Shown piece by piece: positions 37,901 to 48,100 of a stretch of 64,000 bases of DNA. This DNA comes from Apostichopus japonicus (lineage: Eukaryota > Echinodermata > Holothuroidea > Aspidochirotida > Stichopodidae), in contig NC_092582.1 in assembly GCF_037975245.1 (NCBI RefSeq), positions 13,018,077 to 13,082,076 on the forward strand. The letters run 5' to 3'. Every line of letters begins with the position of its first letter. Position 1 is the stretch's first letter. A model generated the notes under the pieces. The model searched no databases, had not been told where the DNA came from, and saw nothing but the letters and a program-made list of their open reading frames with translations. The position numbers and the translations under genes were made by a program.

Positions 37901-39660
37901 TCACAATTGCTAAATTGTTGCATTCCTAGTGCAAAGGATACTTGCTCTAGTTTTCTACATTTGTTATTAAAGCAGAGTGTTTGTCTTTGCATAACGAGTC
38001 TTAGTCTGTCTGCTTCAAACTATGATTATAGTTGATTAACAACAACAAAATACTCACTGTCTGATTTTTGTCAAATTAGCAAAGTTTTACAACATTCCCT
38101 TTGATTCTGACTAATGAGTTGCCCATGCATAAATTCTCTTAATACAGTTTAGTATATGGAAAACTTTTACCATAGTACAGTGTAGTATACTGTAGTATAG
38201 TATAGTATAGTATAGTAAAGTATAGTAAGTACAGTACAGTATAGTATAGCATAGTACAGTATAGTTAAGTATTAAGTATAGTAAAGTATAGTAAGTATAG
38301 TATAGTAAAGTATAGTATAGTTAAGTATTAAGTATAGTAAAGTATAGTAAAGTATAGTATAGTATAGTATAATATAATATAGTATACAGTATAGTGTAGT
38401 TAAATAGCCTTGAACCAATACTAGTAGAAAACTGTACTATATGGGTACAGACTGACTACAAGTTTACATACTATTACAGCACTTTATACTGTAGTGACCT
38501 GCAACTTAATTGAAGCTGACAGAAGTCTACTGATTCAAGTATCAAAAAAGTATCTTGCCTTTATAGATTTGAAAACGAATTATATACTTTAACAAATTAA
38601 TGAAGTAAACAGTGCTTTAGTTTGAAATTTAAAATGATATATAGAGTAGAAAGTATTATTTAACATTTATATGCAGGAGAAAAGCTCTGCTGTTTCAAGT
38701 ACCAGAATTGTTTCTTGCTTGAGATTTCAAAAGAATCACATTTAGTATTGTAACTTAGTGAGCTGTTTGACACTGCTCAAATGGAAAATATTACGGGAAA
38801 ATCTTTAGATTCAATACTAAATGCTGCTTTAAACGGGTGTGGGTGTGATCCTCTTTTCAATGATAAACCTTTAAGCCCTCATCATTCTCAGTGGGTGGGT
38901 ATTTAATTACCATAAAAATAATTGTTAGTTTATAACCATATTAATACAAGTAAAAATATTCAAAAGGGACAACCAGCATGAATACAATATTACGAAGCAG
39001 ATGTTTTTCCGAAAACTTTGGACTTTTCAACTTAAAAACCAGCATGAAGAATGCTGTGCACCACATGAATATATCATGAGTTAATGCTAATATTACTGAT
39101 TTTATCAATTTCAAAATTGTGTGTTGGATAAAATATAAAATTGTTGCAAAATATTGGGAGACACTACTGTGGGTAACATATTTGCTAATATAGGAGAACA
39201 CAAAGGAAAATTTACATTTGATGCATTTACAGATATATACTGTATGTTGTAAAAAACAAATAAATCAACAAAATATAAATAGATTCTAAGCATTCCTGGG
39301 GAAATTAACTTTCAGTTCCTTTGTAAGGTTTTCGAGATAACAACTGTTAAAGTTGACAAGTTTTGCAGTACTTATCGATAAACCATTTTATTAGTGACCA
39401 TTTCTTGACAATATTGCATATATTATGCAAGCTAAAAATAAGAGTAGTGAAACAAAGTTGTGATTATGGTTTCTTCATTACCAGATACATTTTTCACTAC
39501 AGAAAAGATAGAGCAACTGTATACTACTCACAGGGTCATGGTTGTTATGATTTTCATGGCCTCCTCCTGTAACATCAGTCATCATTCCATGAGAATGCAT
39601 ACCGCCGGTTCCATTTGGAGCCATTGTTGGTCCGTCCATATGGCCATGATCGTGATCCAT
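31757..39660 (-). CDS. SLC31A1: High-affinity copper uptake protein 1 (CTR1), 4 coding exons
   Basis: Spliced CDS on the minus strand: 39660-39532, 34281-34191, 32849-32681 and 31958-31757. It totals 591 nt and 196 aa; human CTR1 is 190 aa. The protein forms a trimeric Cu(I) channel in the plasma and endosomal membranes. The extracellular N-terminus has His/Met copper motifs ([16 protein letters not shown]) and an N-glycosylation sequon at Asn16. TM1 is about residues 74-95 ([20 protein letters not shown]). TM2 is about 139-161 and carries the selectivity motif M156xxxM160. TM3 is about 165-182 with G173xxxG177. The C-terminus is HCH (194-196), the copper-releasing tail. All hallmark residues are present, so it should be functional. 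ATG 39660 is the first Met in the frame after the splice acceptor and opens with the expected MDH. Confidence 0.97.
31959..32680. other. SLC31A1 intron 3
   Basis: Contains the inverted copy of the 8.3-kb dispersed repeat at 32049-32215. The rest is unremarkable AT-rich sequence. Confidence 0.7.
32049..32215. repeat. Dispersed repeat, inverse of 8270-8465
   Basis: Its reverse complement shares GGTTACTAGTTCATTCTAG, GGTGCTAAGGTTGTG and GAGACAGGTAAGCT with the intron-1 block of the C1orf21-like gene. Divergence is modest. A T-run follows. Confidence 0.75.
32681..32849 (-). CDS. SLC31A1: SLC31A1 coding exon 3 (TM1 and cytoplasmic loop)
   Basis: Encodes [20 protein letters not shown] and the basic, Thr/Ser-rich loop ending ETHQTG. 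A CTCATCTCTGCAG acceptor precedes it. The donor is CA|GTAAGT, phase 2. The cytoplasmic loop is the part known to control CTR1 endocytosis in mammals. Confidence 0.95.
32850..34190. other. SLC31A1 intron 2
   Basis: Apart from the minisatellite at its 3' end (in gene sense), it contains only anonymous sequence and a C-rich stretch near 33925. Confidence 0.6.
32876..33133. repeat. Minisatellite, 13-14 bp units
   Basis: About 18 irregular units of ACATAGTACATAT lie immediately inside intron 2, starting some 30 bp from the exon 3 acceptor. The apparent Tyr/Cys/Met peptides read from it are artefacts of the repeat. Confidence 0.95.
34191..34281 (-). CDS. SLC31A1: SLC31A1 coding exon 2 (membrane-proximal Met motif)
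   Basis: Encodes [20 protein letters not shown] and on to TVSSAG, the conserved MxM stretch just before TM1. The acceptor is GAAG|AGC, phase 0. The donor is GAG|GTAAGA, phase 1. Confidence 0.95.
34282..39531. other. SLC31A1 intron 1 (5.2 kb)
   Basis: Non-coding. It holds the TATAG microsatellite at 38163-38402 and many TACTGTA/TACAGTA words. I see no other recognisable element. Confidence 0.6.
38163..38402. repeat. TATAG/TAAAG microsatellite
   Basis: Pentanucleotide-type array of TATAG, TAAAG, TACAG and TTAAG variants over about 240 bp. Confidence 0.95.
39532..39660 (-). CDS. SLC31A1: SLC31A1 coding exon 1 (copper-binding ectodomain)
   Basis: Encodes residues 1-43, with eleven His and seven Met. 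The donor is CCT|GTGAGT, phase 0. A TTTTTCAG acceptor at about 39696 leaves some 35 nt of 5'UTR in the same exon. Confidence 0.95.
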
Positions 39661-41631
39661 GTTGCAAAATGACAAAGACAGGTGCTAAAGAATTCTGAAA
39701 AATACTGGAAGAATGAAAGGAAATGCAGCTAGATTTTGTGCATAATTCCTCCCCAAAAATCATTTCTGTACACACAAAAGGATATTTTGTACGTGGGAAA
39801 GGGATGACTTGTGTACAGTACTTATTGTACAGTATATAGAATTCCTATTACAGCTAAAACCAAGATACTATTTGATAAAAAAAAGAAGAGAAGAAAGGAA
39901 GAATCGATACTGCATATATTGTAGTATGAAAAAAATCGAAATCATGCAAAAGGAGTGCAGGTTTTGTGAATCAAGACTTAACATAATATTGGCATTTGGT
40001 TAATGTGTGGCCATGTGGCATTATACTTGGCCTACAGTACAAACAAGTGTATACTGTAGGTCCTCTACACAGTAAAAGATATATTGCCATTAATTGAAAG
40101 CCAAGTCAGCCATGAACTTTATTATTTATGCTGAACTGTGGGTACCAAAGAACTTAAATAGTTACTGTTACTGTTGCCTATAACTTGTAAGACAATAAAG
40201 CTATCCAAGTAGGGAGGACAGGTCTATGCCTTTAAGGTTTAAGTTCAATTGAGCACTGTAACAGGTTAGTAATTACTCCTGTGCATGGAATAAAGTTAAG
40301 GGACTACTGTACAGTATGCCCTTAATATTGCTAAATTTTAGATTCCTATTGGACTGTGTACAATACACACTAAATGGGATATTTGAAAACTGTTGTTGGA
40401 GTTGATTGTTTCACAATAAAAAGCATGAAATCAAAGTCATATTCTCATAGCAATTTGTATGGCAAAGATATAAAGTTTGTAAAATTTGGTGATTTTTATG
40501 AACATGTCTGGCAAGAGCCAAACGATCGATGGCATGACAGTAGTTAAGCTAAAAATGTCTTTGTTTTTTCATTAATTTCAAATGTATAGTAACTCAATTA
40601 TTGACAGAGGAAAATGATAATTCTACAACTGCCAAAAAAATTACATTTTGATGCAACAGTGAACATTGACAGAATATTAGGCAAACTGTTATGTCCAAAT
40701 GTATTATATTTTAAGGATATATAGAAAACAAAGATTATAAGGAAAGTAAAGCTATTGAAGAAAATTCTCATCTATTGTTCAGTGATTAAATCACACACCC
40801 CCAACTGTGATCTACTCCCTGGATGCATCGAAGGTTTAGCCAACTCAAAATAGGCTACTTTCAATCAACCAAATATCTCAAGTTGGACTGCTAATATTGA
40901 GATGAAAACATCCAGGGAGGTCCAAAATAGATATTTAATGCATCAATGTGGTAAGGTGCTTTTGTGAAGGAGAGAGGAATATTGTAAGACCGTATAAAGT
41001 GTATGTGATAAGTTTGGTCTTTTTACATTTTGGGGCAATACCGATGCATGTACTGACTGCACTGACGCATCTCATAATGATGGTCCCATCAAGTAACTAC
41101 TAACTGCCCATACACCCATATACCCATTATGAAGCTTTGTGATTGGGGGGGGGGGGTATTTTGCAATAACTCCTAGGAAAGATTGTTTTCTCATCTTTAA
41201 GAAAGGATGGATTCCCATCTTTATTATCTTTTAGCAGCTTCAAAACAAATTTCTTTTTTAAATGTTGTATGGTAGGTTTGATGAAAAGAGCATCACCTGG
41301 CATTTAAATCTCATCAATGCTACAGTATCTCCAATAAAACTTACATCATTAATAGGCCAGTCTTTGTACAGCAGGTAATTTTATGTTTAACTAAAATGGC
41401 GACTTGTATGCTGAATCACATAACGTTTGAGCAGTGAGAGATGGCACGTACAATATGTGGGCTGAAACACCTTGTATAAGAATAGGCCTACAGATTAGCT
41501 TACGGTCTAAGCAAACGAACTCGAACAGCTTTATCGAGAAAGAAACATCCATTTTCTAACGGAAAACGTATTAAATTACAATTTTGAAAGTACAGAAGAG
41601 GGTAAGGAATAAGAACGTTAAGAATACTCAC
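39661..41631. other. SLC31A1 5' intron (predicted)
   Basis: Sequence between the coding exon and the predicted untranslated first exon. It contains a G run (41145-41156) and no coding signal. Confidence 0.45.
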
Positions 41632-41700
41632 ACCAAACAGGAGAGTGTCGTCGGCAAACTGATTGGAAATTTTGGGCAGAGACAATCACGTACAGGGTAA
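41632..41700 (-). other. SLC31A1: Predicted untranslated first exon of SLC31A1
   Basis: On the minus strand a consensus GTGAGTATTC donor starts at 41631. The upstream sequence is locally richer in CpG than its surroundings and lies next to a CRE palindrome. The transcription start is not visible, so the 5' limit is a guess. Confidence 0.45.
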
Positions 41701-41728
41701 ATAAGCGTTTCCCTGATCGGGGTGCTCC

Positions 41729-41742
41729 AAATGACGTCATTT
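41729..41742. promoter_or_regulatory. CRE/ATF palindrome upstream of SLC31A1
   Basis: AAATGACGTCATTT is a 14-bp perfect palindrome around the full CREB/ATF consensus TGACGTCA (41732-41739). A half site, TGACG, follows at 41742-41746. It lies 30-100 bp upstream of the predicted first exon, so it may be part of the SLC31A1 promoter. Confidence 0.5.
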
Positions 41743-42632
41743 GACGTAGCTGGCGACTTGAAGTAAACAATTTAAGGAATAATATTTTTTAATAAATCAT
41801 TTTTATACCATTAATTACAAAATAAAGTGTAATTTACAATCAATTCTATATTAAAAACTTGTAAATAATTCAATATTAATGAAAATGTTTAATTTTTAAA
41901 GATATTTTATAAATTAAATACATATACTTTTAATGCAAACCCCTAAAAATAAAATGGAACGATACTTAGTCAGGTGGGAGACATGTGACATAAACTGAAT
42001 ATTCATTTTGCTGTCTTGCGCTGCACCAAGATTGGCTGTGCCTATATAAGACTCTGTCTGAAATTTGCCTAGTGGATAATTGTACCACCAATTGATAGAA
42101 GGGTGGTAAACTTCTTGCTTGGAAATATCGTATTCCTGCCGTATTAAATATGCTTTTTAACTTCCCACTTCCCTATCTACCGTTATCCTCGATTTTTGTT
42201 GCATATTAGACATCTAAACTTCAAGGATAGTAACAATTTTAAAGCCCTTGCTTGAAATGGATAACACCAGGGTAAAATGGAACCATCGAAACTCAAGCCG
42301 TTAATTCATGCTCAGTATTCTATTTTGCATATCAGAACATTGTCTCTGCTATGTGGTAATGTCTATGAAAATCTCACCATGACGTGACGTGGCAGAAATC
42401 TGACAGATAATAGAGTAGTAACCCCTGCTGTATCAGAGATCTAGTCAAGGTCATTCAAATTCTGGGTCAGCAGGGGCAATAAATATCTCCCAGTGCGAGA
42501 AAAACTGACATCTGTCATTGTAAAAATGTGTCAGTTTACCCTCATTCTTATTTTTTCTTGCATATTTCATTTATGATGAATATACGGTGGTTTACTAGGG
42601 AATAAGAGGGATCAATCAAACAATTTTCCAAA

Positions 42633-42648
42633 AGTCGAAATTTCGACT
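42633..42648. repeat. 16-bp perfect palindrome
   Basis: AGTCGAAATTTCGACT is self-complementary. TCGAC and GTCGA words recur over the next 250 bp (42665-42890), alongside two copies of a GTATGATCT.ATAC word. Confidence 0.85.
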
Positions 42649-43030
42649 CAAAATCTAAAAAATTCGACTAAGTTGAAGACTGATTTTTCTCTATAGGTAT
42701 ATTACCACGTCATCGTATGATCTGATACCTATGACCTGTATGACCTGATACGTCATTGTATGATCTAATACTCCCGTCATTTTAACAGGGAACTTCATAT
42801 GGAAGTGTCGAACTGTCGAGCATACCAGTCTAAAATTTGCGACTAAAAGTTGGAAATTCGGGGTTTTGTTGCCGGAGTCTCGACTGTATTTTTGTTTTCA
42901 CAAATATCACTAATAAACCAATGCATGAATACCTTGACCATTCACATTTACTTCCAATCTTGACCTCTACAGCGAATTTCATGTTTGTTCGCTGATATGT
43001 CTCGTGCCTGTGTCGTCAAGTTATATCATT

Positions 43031-43110
43031 GTGTAAAAGTAAGTTGGCCTGACGTTTCGATCCTAGCAGGATCTTCTTCAGAGGCTAAAAGAAAAACTTA
43101 CTTTTACACA
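43031..43110 (-). repeat. Foldback repeat with hammerhead-ribozyme-like core
   Basis: The terminal arms GTGTAAAAGTAAGTT and AACTTACTTTTACAC are inverse complements. Between them the minus strand reads GCCT, CTGAAGA, A, GATCC, TGCTA, GGATC, GAAA, CGTC, AGGC (43085 to 43047). This matches the hammerhead layout: CUGANGA core, helix II (GATCC/GGATC), GAAA, a minimal helix III with the UH cleavage site as GTC, and helix I closed by GCCT/AGGC. One extra A sits between the core and helix II. Confidence 0.6.
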
Positions 43111-43399
43111 TGCTATTACACAGGCTTTCTAGTGGATAAGCAGTTTCCTAAGTTTTATTTTATTTTGAATATCATTGTACATTATCCATAAATAAGTACT
43201 TGACCCTACCCATGAAATCATTTGAAGAGACATCTAAAACTTTAGATAGATTTATTAGGTACGAATTGGGGGGGGGGGGGGGTTGTTACAAGGAAGACCT
43301 TAATCTTGCAATTCACCTTGCATGGTTCTAATTTAGTGCATCTGTATTAAGGGAAGGTTTGCACAGGGTGGCTTGCCACATTGATTGTAACAACTGCGT

Positions 43400-43700
43400 G
43401 AACTTCACTTAGTCAAGCGAGAGTTAGATTGAACTTCACTTAGTCAAGGTGATCAGGTGAACAATCACCTGATCACATTTCACTTGAGCTGACTTGTATT
43501 CTATTTAAGTGGAATTGATTGACCAATAGAATTTCACTTAAGTTAAATTGTATTTAGCTTCAGTAATCTTGTATTTTACTTATGTTTTAAATATAATTTA
43601 ACTTCAGTGATTACTTATTTAACTAAAGTTAAATATGATATATATGAGGTTACTTAAATGAAATGGTATTTTCCTTAAGCAGAATTAATTCTACTCAAGT
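43400..43700. repeat. Degenerate ACTTAAGT/ACTTAGTC repeats with hairpin
   Basis: Repeated AACTTCACTTAGTCAAG and later TTTCACTTAAGT-like words occur about every 25-40 bp. A perfect 12-bp inverted repeat with a 4-nt loop (GTGATCAGGTGA, 43449-43476) lies within it. Confidence 0.6.
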
Positions 43701-43889
43701 AGAATAGAGGAGTAGCTATTAAAACATCTGGTCGTTCACCCCCCCCCCCCCCCTAAAAATCCTGGATATCCACACTTCTTGAATATAGGATTTAGCCCTT
43801 TTCTTATGTCTACTGTGATCTCGAGAGAAAACGATAGGCTGTGCAATCACAAAGGTTGGTCAACTTACAAAAAATGAATCTTTACTTTT

Positions 43890-44260
43890 GCCAGTTACAA
43901 GTGTTAACATGGTTTTCAGAGTTTGACCCCAATTAACTTTTGACTTCCACAGCAACCAATTGGCTTGTTGTAGGGTATTTGATAAGGTGGATCCACATAT
44001 CAAGTATACAGTTCATCCAATCTGTATTTGTAGAGTTATGTCTACAAAGTTATTACTTCAGATTTACAGTGTTTAAAAATTTCTCAGAGTTTGACCTCTG
44101 TTGAACTCCACAATAGGGTTCTTATACTTTGCTATGAGGGTGGATGTACTGCAAAGTATGAAGTTCACAAAAGCGTCAATTTTTCAGTTTTTGTATTTCC
44201 ATGGTTTTCAGACAGTGACCTCTGATGACCTGTGACATTTACAGAGGCAATGCATAAAAA
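43890..44260. repeat. TGACC-rich degenerate tandem repeat
   Basis: Three diverged units of about 150 bp are each introduced by TTTTCAGAGTTTGACC-like sequence followed by AACT(T)TTGA or GTTGAAC. A middle block reads GTGGAT(C)CACAT/GTGGATGTACTGC. A related block in reverse orientation appears near 15380-15480. Confidence 0.55.
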
Positions 44261-44966
44261 TAAAGCACAGACTGTAAAATACACGATAAACATTAAAGAA
44301 AAGTATGATTTAATCTGATATATTATTTTTTCCATTCTTATCTCACATTGGCTTTTTCTTCTGTGTAAATCAATGTATTAGCTTTATAGATAGGAAACGG
44401 TGAGAGATCATGAAATCTCCAAGATATTAAAAGAGGAGTTAACGTTGACCTCCTCCATTGGCTCAACATTTTTTGATAGGTACAGTATATCTGCATCTCT
44501 CTTGCTGCGTCTATACATACAACACCACACAGCCACACCCAGAATCCCTTTCCACTCTTGCCACTGGATTTGATAAATCCCATCACGAACTCTGACGATG
44601 TATCTTTCAACCAAATGTGACTTGAAAAATACAATCTACTGCATACAATTTGTCTTACTACTGATCATCAGTTTCATAGTGAGCGATAATAGTCCATGAA
44701 GGTTTATAGAATTTATTTGACAAGGCAAACTTCCTCTTAGTGTTCAAAATCAATTTGGAAGTCTCTGAACAAAAGCTGAATACTTTTATGAAATTCCAAT
44801 GTTACATGCATGACAAAACTAAAGTGTTTTAACTAAGTTTGAAGATAAGACTGAAAACAGCTTTGGCATACATTTAGTTGGCAAGTGAGCATAATATTAA
44901 GAAATCTCTGAGAAAGAGACCCCCCCTCCACCCCAACACCTCTTCTCCCAAGTCCTTTGAGAAAGT

Positions 44967-45103
44967 TCAAGCTGTTGCTGCTGCATTTACATGGTGCTCT
45001 CCCTCCTTTGAAACATAAGTAAGTTCTGCTTGTATTAAACTGCAAATTTTCTGCATCAAGTGAGAATCATTAAACTTTTCCAGGTCACGTTGAAACTGTG
45101 TAT
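44967..45103 (-). CDS. CMTR2: CMTR2 last coding exon
   Basis: The acceptor TTTATCTTCAG precedes the split codon G|AT. It encodes [19 protein letters not shown] and ends VNAAATA then TGA. The 3'UTR probably extends to a signal near 44715. Confidence 0.88.
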
Positions 45104-48100
45104 CTGAAGATAAAGAAGGAGAAATTAAAATCGTTTCAAGGAATACCGAGCGTTTTATAAAATGATTGATTCCAAATTGAAGTGACTGTTTGAAGTATGT
45201 GAATTAATTCCCTATATGGATAGTACAGTGACTGGAGTCAATGACTCAACTGAGTACTGGCAGAGACCAGGCTTGACCTTAAACAATGAAGTGAATTGTT
45301 ACCACTCTGTGATTGTCATTTGACAAGCTGCTTGATTTTGTACAGCAATAGTTGCTATCGTTGAAAATGATGATAATATTATTGACATGTTCATATTACA
45401 GAGAGCTGGGGTAAAGATTTCACTACCTAGGGACTGGAACCCACTTGCTCAGATAGGATACCTGGGGTAAGATTTCCTTTACTTCGGGGTAATTATAGGA
45501 CAGTGAAATGACTCAACAAAATTGCCAGGTTTTTTCCCCATACAGCAGATAAAATTCAGAGTCATGGAATTGGTAATTCTACGGTGTAATGACTCAGAAA
45601 TAATATTAATGTATTCTGTAAGAGATCTGATCACTTCCTTAAGGTAGCGTTGTACTATTAAAGTCATGATATAAGTCTCTAAATTTATGAAAGTGAAATG
45701 ATTCAGCGAAATTGCCAAGTTTTTTCCCCATACAGATAAAATCATGGAAGTGGGAATTCTACGGGTTATGGCTCCGAATTTTCATAAGTAAAATTACTTG
45801 TTTCAACTCTGACTTAATGTATCATTTGTTGTTTGATACTAATTTACAGTGTTAACTTTACCATCATACCGAGGTATGAACTACAGGGCTATTGCCACTG
45901 GTCTATCATACTTAAAATTAAAGAAAATTACCAAGTAATGTCGTTATTGGCACTGATTCCAAGACATCTTTATTGTCCAACATTTTCAAGTCGATGCATT
46001 TCTTCAAAAGTCTCTCGAAAATCTGCACAAGAAAAAAGCATAATTTTGTGGGGAAAATTGTAGGATTCAAAATAATAGACAAGCCCAAATGTGTTAATAA
46101 AACCTGGTTGTATTTGCTGCCACCAAAGAGAGTTGCACACAACACAGTTTAGTTCACTACATTATATCATAATACCTAAAGGGAAAATAACCGGTATGGT
46201 TGACATAATAACTCTCTAAAACTGCTTTTTTTGTGATTTCAATTTGCCACAATATCAGTTAAAGGGAAGAAAATGTTCCTGAAGACATGAACCCTTACTT
46301 CATTCCCCCCCACCCCCCCCCCCCCAAGAAAAACAATTTCCCCAGGAATACTAAATAATGCATAAGCTTGGAACTGAAGCAATGTGAAATGAGAATAAAT
46401 TTTAAGGGACAGTTTAAACTTTTTCTCATAGATACATCTGATAATTTATTTCAGAATAAAAATAGTTCAACATTGGCGTAACCAACTTGAACATCTTTAA
46501 GCTATATTGCAGAGCATTCGATACAATTTGCAGGAAATAATTTAGTGTTCAAATTTTGCATAACAATTTTGAAGGTTCTCAAGTTTTTTCTCATGTCTAA
46601 TAATATGGTTCCTGCTCTATGTAATTGCACTTGTATACCAATTTTGCCCACTTTGGTAACATTTTGCGATGAGATAACATCAATTATTGTGTGATGCATC
46701 GGTTTATTTCTAACTATTTCAATATTTATTTAAATTATGTTTTCTCACTAGTCTATGGATAGAAATGTAAGTTCAGGACTCACATATCAATATAAAAAAC
46801 ATGTAATTTCTCACCTTCTGTACAGAAAGACTCATTTCAAATCCTTCACAATTGACCATAATTGGAAGGCGGAAGGAAGAAGGGTGTTGTGGCAGTTGAA
46901 GGGTCACCTAAATGTCATGAAGAGAACAAAAAAAATAAAAATATACTCTATGGATTAAGGTGAACATGGTTGCTCCTATTATATCTTGAATGAGATTGTT
47001 GCTGTAAACAAAGAACTAAGCACAAACAAACAAACAATGCAAAGGGGTGAAGATTTTTTTCGACAGGCAAATGAGTTTTAGATACTGGTTTCTATAATTC
47101 AAATTAAGGATAAACAATGACAAGCTGTGATAATTATTGCTTGTTAACTTGGAAGCATCAAGAGGAACAGATTGTTATCATTTAACATTTTGATACGATT
47201 ATGATATAGGTGAGGATCATCGCCAATGGAGGTCATGTGCATTGTAAGAAGAGAAAAATAAGAAAAATTGGTGCAAAAGTAAATAACATCTTCATTAAAT
47301 GAACCATGAAAAACAGTTCTGAAGAAAAGGAAACTTTTCTGCTAGGGTGTTTTTAACTTGGACTTCGATCTAATGACAATTTCAGCACTTCTACTGCAAG
47401 GACTGGGTATTTAGACTAAAGTGAATTAACAGTGGTAATAGAAACTTCAATAGAATGTTGCAGTGGATGACTTTTAAAGTATAATATACTCATGCATATA
47501 GTTCAGAACTGGATTAAAAAAACAAACACTGAGCAAGTAAAAGGAAGTTTGAAAACATTGAACTGTATTTGTTGGATGGGTTCATAATAACAATAAAACA
47601 ATGACAAATTATTCGGAGGAGTTGAAAAGCTCTGTGATGAAGTAAATTAAAGATGAAAATGTTTAAATACCTCTTGAAAGCACATTCTGAGTAAGAACAG
47701 AAGTCCAGCGGAGAACCTGGTCAAGAGGCCGGGGAAGAAAAAGACAGCGTTAGCTCCTGGATTGCAGATCTGGAAGGAAAAACATGAAATGTAATGACAA
47801 CCAGGGACTTAAATAGAAAGAGTATCAGTTATATAGAGTCAAATGTAAGGCCTAGGGGAGAGAGGAGGGGGTGGGGGGCTAAACAAAATATGTATTTCTT
47901 ATTTATAAAAGCGTGCACATCTTCATCTCTTCTGGGTAACATACTCTCATCAAACAATCTGGTTGAAGTTATAAAATATTCAACATAACATTTCTAGCAA
48001 AAGTTGTACTGCAAAGCATTTTAAAAATGTTCGGTGTTGGGAAGAGGAAAATGATGTACAAAGAACAAACTACTTTTGAAATTTCTTTCCAGCAGTTATT

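Larger units (their letters stand above)
41700..44966. other. Intergenic region between SLC31A1 and CMTR2
   Basis: No coding exon is seen. It contains a 16-bp palindrome (42633), a foldback repeat with a hammerhead-like core (43031-43110), G and C runs (43268 and 43740), a degenerate ACTTAAGT-type tandem region (43400-43700) and a TGACC-rich repeat block (43890-44260). A minus-strand AATAAA at 44712-44717 is a candidate CMTR2 polyadenylation signal. Confidence 0.5.
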
